Notes: generated by a model not told the origin, from the sequence alone. A stretch of DNA of 64,000 nucleotides from Gamsiella multidivaricata (GCF_025024155.1 NW_026251799.1:62001-126000); one strand, 5' to 3'. Shown: positions 7,183 to 20,275, counted from the stretch's first letter. Numbers and translations: made by a program.

Positions 7183-10100
7183 GTGAGAATCACTAGATAG
7201 ACTATATCTGATCGAGCTATTTTGCTCTCAGAACCAGAGGATGCCAGCGCTGCTTGTCATTAAACAAGAACGTTGAGCAAATGGGCCGTGGTGGTTGGAA
7301 ACGTAGCGTTGTCTAAAACAAACCGCCATTGTCTTTGAAACGCAGCACTGTCTAAAAAAAAGCGTCGATATTTCAGTTGTGGGAAAAGAGTGTGTGTGTG
7401 TGTTTGTCATCAAGGACGCCAATACCGTCCACAACAAAGCATTGACTAGGCGCGCCATGCTGCCATAAAGACCTACCTACACACATGTTTTCGACCACTT
7501 TGGGGTGGGTAAAAAGGAAGCGGAAGGTGTAGCTCTTGAGGACGCGACAGCACATGGAAAGGTCTGGGGCCGGCTATGTCAATATTGTTTCCACTCTCCT
7601 TTGTCCTGGACGCGGGTGCAACGCGGCGACAGCGATTTCTGTCGCCAGCGGCATCATCCCCTTTCTCTGTTTCTTGTAAGCTGCTATGGTGTGTAAATCA
7701 AGGTTTGGGTTTGGATTTGTTTGGGACATTTTGAAATTCGAAATTGTGGACTGCGCCCATTTTAACTACGACTGCAGATTTCTCGTTCGCGGTGGTTATA
7801 CGAATAAGGAAAAAAATGCTGTGCTGCAGAGTGTGCGCATAAACATGGACAATCCCTCGAGAGGGACACCTGTGTCGTTGCTGACAGCCCTTTCTGCCAC
7901 TCCCAGTGCTGCTGTCCGCAGCTACGACGTGTGCCTCACTTGTGATGTTGTCTGTACCAGGCTGATTTTCTTAAAGAGTGGATGCAGCACAGCTGTATGT
8001 GAGCACTTGATGAAATAAGAAAAAAAAAGCTGGAGAGGATACAGCCAGCAGTGGTTATGTTGGAATAGACAGTTTGGTCCGAGTCCAACATACTCGCGGT
8101 GTATTGTCTTTAGGGACCATTGTCTGCCCGCGTACTGCTGCAAGAAGATAGTATTGCTGTATGTGACCTGTATGGCCATCGTCGCCGTAGCCGCTTCTTC
8201 CTTGTCTCACTCGTTCTCTTTCCTTGCTGCTTGTTCCTGTGTCTTTGTCTCTCTCTATATCCTTGCACACTCCCAGGTACATCATTACATCATTGGCTGC
8301 TTCGATAGACGTCCTGACTGAGACACTCTTGTGGTGGCACTACCTTTGCCATGTCTTTTCTGTCTATTGTTTTCTTTCTATTCCATGCTTGCATGCTCAT
8401 CAAAGGAGACCTCTCATCCTCTCATCCTCCCATTCTCTCATCCTCACTCCCTCACTCCCTCACTTCCTCACTCCCTCGCTCCCTCTCTCCCTCTCTCCCT
8501 CTCTTTGCTCCTTTGCTGTCAAGACCAGGCTATCTTACCACCAAAGTGTATTTCATGTCCCGATAGGTCACCGGTTTTGCCACCATCATTTCCTTGCTTG
8601 TCTCTCTGTCCACTGTCTCCGTGCTGTCTATCGCCCACTATCTCTTTTTCTTTCATGTGAAAGTCCCGAAAAGACTATACCGATAGGAGGCTGCTCGAAG
8701 ACACTCTCTTCGCTGCAGACAGCAGCGATGACGTGTGCCGTCTGTCGTGGAGGAGGGAGTGTCTATCGAGGACCGAATATGAAGCCCTCCTCTTTTTCTC
8801 TCCCTTCTCTCTTCTCTCTTCTCTCTTTTCTTCCTCATCTTCTCCCCGGTCTTCTTCCTGGTCTTCAAGGTAAGCTCTTCTTCCTCCTCCTCCTCCTCCT
8901 CCTCCTCCTCCTCCTCCTCCTCCTCCTCTTCCACCTTTACCCCTGCTCCAGCTACTCCCACTTTCACTCTCAGTCCTTCACTTCTGCTGTCTCTTGCCCT
9001 TCTTTCCCACTGCTCTCTCCCACTGCTCTTTCCCACTGCTCTCTCCCACTGCTCTTTCCCACTGCTCTCTCCCACTGCTCTCTCCACTCTTGTTCACCTC
9101 AGTCTCGTTCACCTGCACTTCTCGTATCTCTCTCACCCACTCACTCACCCAGCGCTCCCTTGTCTCTATTGCTTCTAGCTTTCTCTCTCTCTCCCCTTCT
9201 CTTCCTTTGTTTACTTTTGCTTTTGCTTTTGCTTTTGCTTTTGCTTTTGCTTGGACTTTTGCATCTATCACTGCTCCGACTCTGGCATTTGCCTAAGCTT
9301 CCGCTTTTGCTCTTGCTTGTGCTCTGGCTTTTGTTTTCGCTTTTGCTTTTGTTTGGACTTTTGCTTTTGCTTCTGCTCCGGCGTTGCTTTTGCTTTGGCT
9401 TCGACATCTGCTTTTGCTTCTCCATCTGCCTTTGCTATTGCTTTTGCTTTTGCTTGGACTTGCGCATCTATCACTGCTCTGACTCTGGCATTTGCTTAGG
9501 CCTCGGCTTCTGCTCTTGCTTCTGCTCTTGCTTTATTACACCTCTCTAAAAAAAAGAAAAAAGAAAAAAAGAAAAAAAGAAAAAAAGAAAAGAAAAAAAG
9601 AAAAGAAAAAAAGAAAAAAGAACAAGAACAAGAAAAATACAATTCCCCACCCCCCAAAAAATAAGAAGGTCAAAAGCCGAACTTTTTTTCCCTTGTGGTT
9701 TTTTCTGGGGTACCATGGCTTGCAACCTGCCCGCGGTGTACCCTGCACAGTCTTTACTTTCCCAAGTAAGACTGACTGATGGCAAGCCAGTCCACTTTCC
9801 TTTGTATGTATCGCTTCGAACCCCACACCTTAGTCAGCGTAGAACCAGCAAACGTCAATGTGAAAATGAAATAAAGAGTGAGGAGAGTGAGGATTGAACC
9901 AAACGATGAAAAGATGAAAATGTACAATAGCAAGAAAAGCCTTTGTCAGTAATATAATGAATGGGTTTGCACTTGGTGCTCGCACTGCATTGAAGGGACA
10001 TAGTGATCGACGCGTATATCTGGCCCGGGCGATGCGCAGCCTCGACAGCATCACATAGATCTTGACCCCCAGTGCACCTGTGCAACATTCACATCTACCC

Positions 10101-11453
10101 GCAATGAAGGAGCTCCTTGCAAGACCACAAATGGAATACGGACAATGCATTAACCCTGTTTTCTGTTATTGCCGAATGCCATTTCTTTATTTTTTTCTTT
10201 ATCATGGAGCCTTCGTCCCTTGGACTCATTTCCCGATCCTGCTTTTTATTATTATTGCATCGTATTTGCCACGACTCATTGACTAGGAAGAGTGAGTCAT
10301 ATAGCCGTTTTCACTGTTGCTATTGTTATGATATAAACAGGCCCATTGACGCGCTTTTTCATTTTGCGTGTCTGATGTTCTTGAGTTCTTCACGCGTTCG
10401 ATAAAACGGGCTCATCCGGGAAAGAGCAGCGGTAGCAAAATTCTGATCTTGCATAAGCGCCAAGAACCCTTGTACCAGTCCTCCGAATACATATCCAAGC
10501 ATAGCAACGGGCAGGAAGGGTCAGAATTTATTTATTTTTTTGCTACATTTCTACAAGTGTGGACGAACAATAACGAAGAGGTACCCAGTTCTGCTGCTAA
10601 AATTGGAATATGCTTGCCCTCTCCTTCTCCCTTCGCGCTCTTTGTAAGAGAATCGGTACCGAACAAGCAGGGCGTCCTGCGGATCGGAGTGCTGATCACG
10701 TCGTGGCTAGCGTACAGGCAATCAGGCTCCTCGCGGCTTTCAGGGCATGATTCTAATGACTTCAAGTGCATCACGGTGGACAAAGTAGGCATGATTCTGG
10801 CATTAAGCAGACTCTCAGCGCCTCAACGCTTGGTTTTATCTTGGTTACATAGACCGGAAAGATGATCAATGGCGAACGTGGTGGTGGATTTGTTTTTGGA
10901 CCATCCATTGGATACATTCAAATAGAGTAGTCCCATATGGCCAGTAGAAACTGTAACGGCGCGTTGGGCCTCGAGAAGGAGGATGGACGAGTCGCTGGGG
11001 GATTGAGATTATCGGGAAGTGAGGCTGAGGATGGGGGATGGTGATGGTGAGAATGAGGTGGGAGACTCGGAGATGGACATGGGCCTTGTTAAGGGATGAA
11101 GCTGTGGAGCCTTGGTGGAGGTGTTGTTGGTGGGTGTTTTGTGGCGAGAATAGAGAGCAGGTAGGGTGCGGAGCGGTGGATGAGCTTGGACATCATGTTC
11201 GTTCACCTGGTTTTTGCAAAGGGTGAGGCGCATGTGTTACACAGTATGGCAAGAAGACATGGACATGGACGCCTTTTTTTCAGGAACTGCCTCAAATTCC
11301 TACTATGAATGCCCTCTTCTCCGCCGGATATGGCATAAAAAAAACGATGGTCAATGTTTATTTGAAGTATACATTCTTCATCGACCCTTTGAAGGTTCCG
11401 CAGTGCACATGTATGCATTCGTGTTGTACTATCGTTCTCATTTTGCTTGCCTG

Positions 11454-11489
<36 letters not shown>

Positions 11490-11500
11490 AGACGAAGAAC
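7183..11500. other. Gene-poor region with low-complexity DNA
   Basis: No gene is supported here on either strand. The open frames are short, or are by-products of the repeats at 8.4-9.6 kb, and none shows a domain or a plausible exon chain. A minus-strand frame at 10532-10792 (86 codons, starting MPTLSTVMHLKSLES) has ordinary composition but no recognisable feature. A T tract at about 11460-11486 precedes the end of the next gene. Confidence 0.5.
8398..9640. repeat. Pyrimidine/purine-asymmetric block of several simple repeats
   Basis: In order: CTCC/CTCA-rich degenerate repeats (about 8410-8515), a (TCC)n array (8883-8928), a 15/30-bp minisatellite of the type CCCACTGCTCTCT (about 9004-9094), (TTTGC)n (about 9214-9251) passing into degenerate TTGCTT repeats to 9540, and (AAAAAG)n to about 9640. 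Up to 9540 the plus strand is nearly all pyrimidine; it then flips to purine. The long open frame across it is an artefact of the bias. Confidence 0.85.
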
Positions 11501-12559
11501 CTACGAGATCCTAAACTCCCCCTGCTTGAACGCGAGCGCCATCTCGCCCGCGACCATCAAGACCAACACGAATGCAAAGACGCTTCTTGTCCTGTACACA
11601 CCACAGTTCACGAACGGCGAGATCGGTGCCACATCTTGGTGGTTCAGGAAACAAAAGTACACCTCCCCTGCCGAGGGCGGTGTCCACTGGTAACCGTTTC
11701 CGAAACCACCACCACTACCACCACCGCTTCCTCCTGCACCTATAGATCCCCTCGCGATCGACCCTCCGCTGTCGGTGCTGGTGCTCCCATCACCAAACAT
11801 TCGTTGCGTATATGCCCTCACCTTCCGGATCTCCTCACAAGGGTACCACATCACTAAGATCACCAGCACCCCTGCAAAAAATACTCTCAACCCCCGGTGG
11901 AACCATTGATCCATACATCTTCGTCCGAAACACAGCCAAAGCATCATCCCCATCGCCATCAAATCCGGGATTAACAACTTCAAATAGTATCCATGCAGAT
12001 CTTCCTCCGACGGAGCCGGACCATCCGGTGAACTCGTCCCCAGAAACTCACTGAACGGCCAGGGTACCCAGGTCAGTTGTCTCCAGGAGTACCTGAGTTG
12101 TCCGATGTGGATGCTGTCGAGGATGAGCATCAGGAAGGCGAGGCCTAGGATGGAGAAACGAAGGTAACATACAAAGTCCACACGCGGGGTCGCGAGGTAT
12201 TGTCGCAGGGAGAAGCGACGCGCCGGGGGTGGGCAGGCAGGGAGAGGGTGTGAGGAGACGTAGCGTAACGTTGGGAGGGGGCGGTGGTCTGGGAGACCAA
12301 AGTAGCCGGGCGAGGGCTGGGGGAGAAGGGGATCATAGCGGGAACGCGTGGCACGCGTCGATGGGGCCAAGCGGGTGGGCGCTGGGGCACGAACAGGCAT
12401 CTGTTCCTTGTCGAGAGTATTCGTTCGCTCGTTTGAGTTCGTGGGTATGTCTGAAGGAGAATGAGAAAGTATGTCTGTTTCGTTGGAAGTGAGAAGTGAA
12501 GGGGAGGAACAAAGAGCGAAGGGTTCTAAATACTGCCTCCAAGGCTGCTCTGTTTGCAT
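11501..12559 (-). CDS. Predicted four-helix membrane protein
   Basis: Single-exon protein of 352 residues, not recognised by family. The N-terminal 120 residues are polar and Pro/Ser-rich, so the N-terminus is likely cytosolic and disordered. Four hydrophobic segments follow at about 129-152, 192-212, 225-241 and 326-344. A Gly/Ser linker (GGSGGGSGGGFGNGY region, 265-290) sits before the last. The loop between segments 1 and 2 is aromatic (SWRQLTWVPWPF). Four helices with a longer last loop resemble MARVEL-type proteins; this is only an inference from topology. Met54 is an alternative start. The ATG at 12559 is kept because the frame is open without oddities. Confidence 0.65.
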   Translation of the reverse strand: MQTEQPWRQYLEPFALCSSPSLLTSNETDILSHSPSDIPTNSNERTNTLDKEQMPVRAPAPTRLAPSTRATRSRYDPLLPQPSPGYFGLPDHRPLPTLRYVSSHPLPACPPPARRFSLRQYLATPRVDFVCYLRFSILGLAFLMLILDSIHIGQLRYSWRQLTWVPWPFSEFLGTSSPDGPAPSEEDLHGYYLKLLIPDLMAMGMMLWLCFGRRCMDQWFHRGLRVFFAGVLVILVMWYPCEEIRKVRAYTQRMFGDGSTSTDSGGSIARGSIGAGGSGGGSGGGFGNGYQWTPPSAGEVYFCFLNHQDVAPISPFVNCGVYRTRSVFAFVLVLMVAGEMALAFKQGEFRIS

Positions 12560-13080
12560 AAAAGCGGTGAAAAGAAAATGAGATGCACAGCGGTGTTCCT
12601 ATCGCTTCCACGTTTTTGAAAGGAGCAAGGGCCACTTTTCATTATTCATACGTTGTTGCACCGTGCATACATTGTCAATCAAAAAAGGCGTTTATTCTAC
12701 AATGTGGGGTAAGACTCTAGAGTGGATATCGAAACAAACAAACAAACAAACAAACAAACAAATAAAAGTTGGAATGGGAATAGGATGTTCACAAAGACAT
12801 CCACTCCGATGTAGCGTGGGATCGATTATTGAGGGCAACGTTGCTACTCTTGCTGCTTTTGATGCCATGATACACTGTATTCGGAAACACAATGTCCATA
12901 GAAGGAAACGAGAAGCCTTTCATGTCTGCGTTTCACATCCACTGGCGGTTATTATAATTCCTCTGAAATCAGGTATTTTTGATAGTCGGACGTCGGCCGA
13001 GGCACACTCAATGACTCTTCAAAGTCGGTATCTATCATAGAAGATTAACGAGATAAAGCAATGACAAAACAAGATATGAA
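12560..13080. other. Intergenic with (AAAC)n microsatellite
   Basis: The 5' side of the membrane-protein gene and 3' side of the kinase gene. An AAAC array spans about 12732-12766. No gene seen. Confidence 0.6.
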
Positions 13081-15350
13081 TCAGTAAGGCACTAGTAGAA
13101 CACTACGGACCGTATTCAAATCCATGCTAGACGTGCTTTTACCTGCATCGTTGTGGGTACTGCTCCGTTCCCTGGTCATTGCAAGTTCCTCCGGCGACAG
13201 ACTGGCACGAACCTCAGCCAGGGTGGACAAGACCTCATCCAACGAAGGCCTCATCTCCGGATCGGTCTCCCAACAGCGTTCATATAATGCACAGTACTTC
13301 TCCGGTGTGTCCTCCACAGGTTCCTCGCGCTTGCCATTCAGAATAGACACCGCCAGCTGCACATCCTGAGACATCTTTGCGAACGCCGAATGCCCACTCG
13401 TCAGCTCCCAAAGCAAGACTCCAAGCGAGTAAATGTCGCAGCGCGCATCAAAATACCGCGGGTTACGGAAGCGTTCAGGCGCGATATAGGCCATGACGCC
13501 GATCAGTGGGTCGTGCTTCTCCTCGTCAGAAGATTTACCACTTGTGTTTTCTTTGGTGCTCGGATTTTGGTCGCCTGCTGCTGCTACTGCTGCTGATGCA
13601 GAGCTCGGGTCATCCAGGTCAGGAACATTCGGAACCATCCCGCTCACAAACTTGGATGCACCCTCGAGTGTTGCCTTTGTCGCGATCGCAAATTCATCCA
13701 TGCTACGGACCACACGCTCCTCCATGACCGCGCTCGCTCCAAAATCCGTCAGCATAGCGTTCCCTGCTTTATCGATCAAGATGTTGCCTCCATGCAAGTC
13801 CCGGTGGTAGATACCCTCGTGGTGAAGTCGGGCAATGGAGGATGCGATCTGGGTGGCGAGGGTGAGTTTGTCGGCCCAGGTCAGCTTGTGGAAGGCGACC
13901 TTGAGATGCCAGGAGAGCGAGCCGTTTTCGGCGTACTTTGTGACGATGCACAGCTTGTTGAGTCCCGGAGGGTAGGTGACGCCGTAGAACTGAACCACGC
14001 CCTCGAAGCCCTTCATGCGATGGTAGATCTCGACCTAAGGTTGGTTGGTCGATCGATCGATCGGTTGAAAGACGAGATTGAGTTATAGTTGGGGTCGCTC
14101 ATACCATCCATGCACACTAACGTAAGCATATGCGTGTTTGTGTTCGCAGGTTATTGTCCGTGGGCCGTATGCGGATGTGCGGATGTGGTCCTCGCGCACA
14201 GGGCCAAACGAGTAGATTAAGTTCCACCAGTACAGAGTAAACCGACCCATTACCCGTATTGCTCATCTTTTGCCATTACCAGAAAGGGGGAAATCAAATT
14301 TAAGGTTCGTGCTCTTTTTTTTAACGTGCCCTCGCGACAAGAGCACACATCACACCTCAATTGAAAAGATGGATCGGCTTCGGGGCTGCATATCGAATCG
14401 GTTGGCAGGAGACGCGGAGGAAAGAGAGAGCATACGAGCCAGAGGAGGGAGGGAGGGTGTAAAAAAGAATCGAGAGCCGATAGAGGAGGGAAGGGGCGCA
14501 AGACGTATCCCAAAAAAGACCAGGCGTTTGCATTTGGGCGTCATTGCCTGAACCGAAGCCCATGCAAACAAATCATTAAAAAAAATAGTAATATAGTTCC
14601 GGACTGCAGCTGAGGACCAGGTGTCATGTCGAGCATCTCTCTATTACTTACTTCCTTAGCGATAACGTGGGCAGATGCCTCCTTGATAGCAACTTTGATC
14701 CCTTTCCATTCCGCAACGTGGATGATTCCCATGCCTCCAGCGTCCACGCCAATGGATAGCTTCTCGATCTCAGAGGCTGGGATTTCATTCGAGAGAAGCA
14801 CCTTGCACTCCTCGTCCGTCAACGGGGCTGGGAAACTTTCGAGCCCTTGTGTAAGGGAGAAGGATTGCTGAGGTGGTTGTTGTTGTTGAGCGCTACGTGC
14901 GGTCGATGTGGTGTAGTTCTTGTCGCTTAATGGTTGACGGCCACTACTATTGTTACTGTGACTGAGATTTCGGAAGGATGAGGAAAGCTGCTTCAATAAC
15001 GAGGTCGATGAAGACTTTGTGCCGCTCTTGTTGTTCTTTTTGGTCGGTTCAGGTGTTGACCCGGTGAGGCCGTTTCTTTCGTTCGTGAGACCTGCAGAGT
15101 TCAGGTTGAATGTGCCGTCAGCGGACGATGATTCTTGGGGGCCGATTATGTTTGAAGAGAGAGTAGCTGGTGCCTGGAGGTGTTGCTGATAGGCCGGAGA
15201 TATTATAGGGTCGAGGGGAATAATATCATGGGCGTGAGCTGAGTGCTGTGTTGTGAGATCAGCTGCAGGAAGTGACGTCGTGGGGGACCTGTTCTTTTTT
15301 TTGCGTCGATCATTGTCCTCTGTGCAGCACTTAGTTAGAAGATTACCCAT
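13081..15350 (-). CDS. Ser/Thr protein kinase (TKL-like) with N-terminal acylation motif
   Basis: Two exons: 14652-15350 and 13081-14034, joined in phase 0 (donor GTAAGT, acceptor CCTTAG), 550 residues. The 617-nt intron is long for this window. The start MGNLLTKCC fits N-myristoylation (Gly2) plus palmitoylation (Cys8, Cys9), so membrane anchoring is likely. Residues 15-195 are Ser/Asn/Gln-rich. Kinase domain: glycine-rich loop GVDAGGMG (201-208), VAIK Lys223, HRDLHGGN with Asp312 and Asn317, DFG Asp330, IAPERF, DIYSLGVLLWEL. All catalytic residues are present. An insert of about 70 residues, Ser/Ala/Glu-rich, separates DFG from APE, so activation-loop regulation may be unusual. Related fungal kinases are numerous in Mucoromycota; a specific pathway cannot be named. 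Confidence 0.9.
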
Positions 15351-17703
15351 TGTGAAAAAAGACGATGGTAGGGGGGGTCGGGGTATGGGTATTAATATTT
15401 AAGTACAGGCGATCTCAAAAAAAGCTGAAAAAAAATTGGGCTAGTGGCTGTTATACTAAAAAAAAATAAAAATTGGTTCGGCTTAAATGAAAAATCAACA
15501 GAAAAGCGACCGCGAGAACTCAATACGTGCTGATGGCTGTGTTATTGTCGAAGAAGAAGGCCAACCTTATGGCTCGTCGATGGTAGGCAGATGGATTGTT
15601 TGTTCATACGTAAACGGACAAGGGATAGATGGGGGAAGATACTTCAGCAAGCGAGACGTAGAAGTGCAAGATGACAGGTATAAAGAGACTCTCGAAGTTG
15701 CGATAATAATAGAGATGATAGTGTCACTGTGTCGTTAAAGTCGTCGCTAATGTCGTTGCATACGACACGTATGAAGGCAAAAGAGACAATGGGTGGTCGA
15801 TATGAATCGCGCAAAAATAGAACCTGATAGCCTGTATGCGAGCAGCCAGGAAGAGTGGATGACGGAAGATGGCTCGTAATGGCTCCTTGAACGGATCGCG
15901 ATGCCGAAAGAGTAGGTTTAGTCCGTAGAGCAGACAGAGATGGATGAAGCAAGGACTGAGGGCCAGATATAGACAACTGGCGCGTAATTGGGGCAGTGCA
16001 GAGCTGTATCTGTGTTATCGCTGTTCTTTTTTTATGACGAAAGAAGATAATGGGTAGTAGAGCTTGGGTTAGCTTTATGACAAGTTCGGATTAGAAGAGA
16101 GCATCGACGGATGGAGGGAGTGTGTCTTGGACAAAAACATTCGCCCGGGCGATGGTCAATTGACCGCATTAATGCAGCCCCTGTATGTAACGTATTTCCC
16201 GCGCGATCGCTTTCGCCCATATGCAATGCAGGTGCGATATCGTTTGTTATTGACAGGTTTCATAGTTGATTTAGCAGTGTTACATAGGGAATAAGGGGAT
16301 GCGCCCATGCAAGTTCGTTCGAGTACACACGTCGAGATAGATGGTGCAGATGATGTTCAGCACAGCACAGCGTTGCACAGGGCACGCAGTGAACGCGACA
16401 GTGGCAAAACAAAGTGAATGAGATACGAAAATAGATGATCGAAAACGCAAGAGGGGTATCTGACGCGTGTACATTTAGAGCCAAGATGGTCAATCGGAAA
16501 CGGGGGTTGATCGATCACTATCAAGGCTAACTTTGAAGGCAGGGAATACGATGCATGCACCGGTCGACGGTCATGATGCCTCCTGCAGATCTGGGCCACC
16601 ATGACCATAATCTTGTTTCAAGTATGAGAATCAACCTGCGGTCCTCCCTCTTCGCCATCTTTTCCTCATGTCCTCGCTAAATGCGAACACTCAAACACAC
16701 AGGAGTTCTGCTTACGTAGATAACTTACCTCGCTGATGATGATGATGAGGCCTTGTCAGATAAAAGAGAGAGTATTCTGTAATGGGAAATAGTTTGAGAG
16801 CTATTTTACAATAATGGCCTCCCTTAGAGGCCGTGAAGATATTGCTGGAGTGTGATGAATGTGGTCGAGTTGCGAGAGCACAGAGCAGGAATTTTTTTTT
16901 AAAAAAAAAGAGAGAGAAAGAGAGAGAGACAAGAAGCAGAGAACAAAGATGGCGATGGCGGGGTGAATGAGGTTGATGACGGAAGGATGCTCATGAGATG
17001 GAATGACAAAGTGAGAGTGAGAATGAGCGCAGGCCAGGTCGGGGCCGAGTGCCCTCTACCTCCAGCACCTCTGAAGAGAGCCATTACCACGTCCAACTCG
17101 ATGGATGCCCATTGGTATTACATACTCGGTCTATTCATTTCAGACGCTGGTACTTTTTGAGTTTATGTTGTCGCGCAAACGCAAAAAGTACATCTTCTTG
17201 GGAGCAGTCGGCCTATCAAGAGTGTTTTCTCTCGATTGACAGGGTTGGCGTCTATGCATCGGTTCATACAAAGGGGCCATTTGGAACGATTGTACTTTTC
17301 TACGAGACCATCGGAAAAGAACTGTATCATTTGTTTTCGCACTACCACAGAGCATCGCTCGTGTGGGCCCTCTTGTTTTGTTTCATTTGTCTAAGGCGAT
17401 GCACCCCCGGCCTGCCAGGAAGATCTATCCCCTGCCTCCAAGGATAACAATAGAATCCCATCAAAGCGGAACCTGACACATACTCCATGTACTTTGCTCT
17501 CCTGCATGTTCTGTGCAACTGCGCGGCCCCACCAATCGGTAGAGTGCTCAGCATTCGATCGAGACGGTACACGTAACGTATGCTCCATGACGGCTGTAGT
17601 TTGCACGGAGAGAGAAGGGGACAGGAGGAGGGATACAAAGAGTGAGTGTACAATAAACAGTAGGGAAAGAAAGGGAAGATAAGCGGGAGGATGTCAAAGC
17701 ACC
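15351..17703. other. Intergenic; nothing recognised
   Basis: Upstream of the kinase gene. It has short open frames on both strands without domains, and an A/G-rich patch near 16890-16930. No gene, RNA or repeat family could be supported. Confidence 0.5.
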
Positions 17704-18661
17704 CTAGTATAGATTTTCGTGCATGGGACAGTATAGATTGTCGTCTTGGAAATCCTTGATACTCACGATGAGTTTATTAGCGTAGATCGCGATTGATCCG
17801 GGGCTGTGCGCGACGCGACATGTGAGACAGATATTTTGGTGTGGGGTTTGATCCATGAAGCTTATATCCCAGTCCATCCCTTGATACATTTTGCCTCCTT
17901 CTAAATCTACAGCGCTGCTTGCGCTCCTAGATCGAACGCGTTCATTGAGTCTGGGCCCTAAACAAGACATCGTCTTGCACAAATCGGGGAGGGAGGTAAC
18001 CCCAGGTTTTCAGTATTTTGTTACTCTGTCCATGATATGACTACTTAGCTGTGTATGTACTGCTGTATCTTACTGAGGGAGGCTGGCTTAACGCACCAAT
18101 CTAATCGCCAGCCACGTTCATGTATTTTATAACTATAGGCGTGTATCTAAGCCTTTTCCAGGGATAACATTGGTTGTCTAAGGGCGTAGTAGCCTTGTAT
18201 CCTCAGACAGAAATGATTTCCGTGGACCTCGAAATGCAGGGTCTTATGCCTGACATACCCCGCCATGAACCGGTATCTGCCATGTTCATCATTCTTGGAA
18301 TCGAGGTTACCGTTGTTGTCGCCGTGGACCTCTGGGATATGCTTTGGATCATGACCGACTTGCTCCATACTACAGCAAGAAAAGTGCATATTCCATATTG
18401 CTCATAGTGGTTCGGCAAGGACATACGAGGCGCCTGACATGCTGTGAAATAAGGGGGTCCGAATCGCCAGTGATCGAGATCATGTTGCCCTCGTAGTTTT
18501 TGCATCGGACGGAGGCGTACGGGTCTGCCTAGCACGCACACCTCTAAACTGTGTAGCAGAGCTCGAGTCCTGCCAATATCCTCTTTTCGTCCCGCTCCGT
18601 CATCTAGTAAATCCTTGCGAGCCTTGGCCTGGCGCTCTTGGCTTTTGATCAGGATGACCAT
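17704..18661 (-). other. Possible multi-exon gene or decayed gene, minus strand
   Basis: Three open segments on the minus strand have protein-like composition: 18203-18661 region (with an alternative frame reading CKNYEGNMISITGDSDPL), 18147-18389 (EVHGDNNGNLDS, GRYRFMAGYVRHKTLHF) and 17704-17982 (MYQGMDWDISFMDQTP, ending CPMHENLY-stop). I could not join them with convincing splice sites in phase, and no family is recognised. They could be exons of one unknown gene or of a pseudogene. Confidence 0.25.
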
Positions 18662-20275
18662 TTCTCCTAAGTGTATCGCTTGTTCACCTCCGCAATCAAA
18701 TCATTGATTTTGACACACTCAACGTCGCTCTATCAATTCTTCTATGCATGGGTTCTTGACTTCTCCTGACATCGAGCACCGTCAATAGGAAAAATGGTGT
18801 GGTCGGCGTAGAAGATTCGATCGATGATGTCAGAAAGGGCATAACCGCATTTCTTCACCGTTGTCAGTGTATCGTAGTTCGTTCGCTTCAGTCATCTTTC
18901 CTCTATCTAAAACCCTCTTCATGCCAATCTCAGGAAACATGATCCAATAATACACTGTTTCGGAGCCTTAGACGATCCGCAAGCCAATGCGTCTGTGGAC
19001 ATCAAGTACAGGAAGGTTAGACACCCGAAGAACTCTGCGGATACTGTGAACATTCAAGAAAAGAGGCGTTACCGTCCGAGTGGAAGGGACTCGGAGAAGT
19101 ACAAAATGCCCTTCTCACATGGCTTGATGGTATATACTGTATCTATCATCAATGTCAATAGCATGGTCAGTTTGATCTGCCGTCGCTTTGTCAGCTGCTA
19201 ATACTGTTGGGTTTTTTTTGCTTACCATCCGATTTCTGTTTACCGTCAATGTTGATCATGGTATGCACAGTAAAGCGAGGTAATAAGGGCATGAGATAGA
19301 TTATTCCGTATTCCAGAAGCGAGCAAGAATGGATCGGGGAACCTTTTGCCAGGAAGGCCAAGGGCAGCATAACAGAATACCACGATAACGCGGTCCCGAG
19401 AGCGTTTGAAGAACCAATATTAATGGTGCAAAGGTAAATGGTAGAGGCACCTCGTGTTTGCTATGGACAATACCAGGTACCATCGTCACGAAGAAAGCCC
19501 TGCTCAAGACCCTGAATCTGTAGAATCGAGTACATTGCAGCCCTTGTCTAAATTACCAAGAAGCAGTTGATTGATCAACCTCACTATCTGGAAGAAATGA
19601 AGATGGAGCCTTGCGGGGAGACTGAGAGGGTCGAGGAGAGGAAAATGGTTATCAATAAGATAGACATGACCCTCAAAAACACAAAAAATGTGCCTTTACT
19701 TCTAAAACACGTCTTCCTCTTAACAGCGGAAGAACTCGTCGGAAGGTGCTTTCTTTAAAATCGTTCTCTGCTTCCTTACTTCTTATTGCAAGCTACTAAT
19801 CTAATTCTGGTCCACTGCAGGTTCGGCTACCTCTATACTATCCATGTCTCAATCTTGTCAAGGGAGCATGAAATGTAATAAAGGCCCATATGTCTTCTAC
19901 AGCCACGAACTCAACTTTCATATCACCAAAGAGTTGACCTTGAAGGGTGTAAAGGAAGCAGGTTTGAAATGGCCAGCCCAGGTGGCGCGAGATCGAAAGA
20001 AGGAAGCGAAATACGGGGAAGTGGTTGGTATTGGGGTGTGGAGGTCAAGGAGCAAAAGGAATTCTTGATCTGCCTTCTCAGCTTTTATTGTCGGCTACCT
20101 TGAGACTCATTCATTGTTTAAAACGGTCTCTGCTAGTACACCGCGCGAGCCGCTCCGACATTTCAACTGTATCCCAAAGCCGGACTTCACAAACGTCTTT
20201 TGTACGACCCCTCTAGGATAGTCTGGGCTAACAAGAGAGCTGGGATCTCGAGACACCCACGGCCCGTTCCCTTGT
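18662..20275. other. Intergenic with scattered short open frames
   Basis: Plus-strand frames at 18995-19201, 19567-19758 and 19844-20068 contain charged, protein-like text (for example LTLKGVKEAGLKWPAQVARD) but no recognisable domain and no clear exon chain. They may be gene remnants. No RNA gene seen. Confidence 0.35.

Noticed and set aside
8224..9549. 441-codon plus-strand open frame rich in Leu, Ser and Cys
   Set aside because: It runs straight through simple repeats; the openness follows from the near absence of A and G, and other frames are open too.
9815..9832. GCTTCGAACCCC, resembling a tRNA T-arm
   Set aside because: No matching acceptor, D or anticodon stems could be folded around it on either strand.
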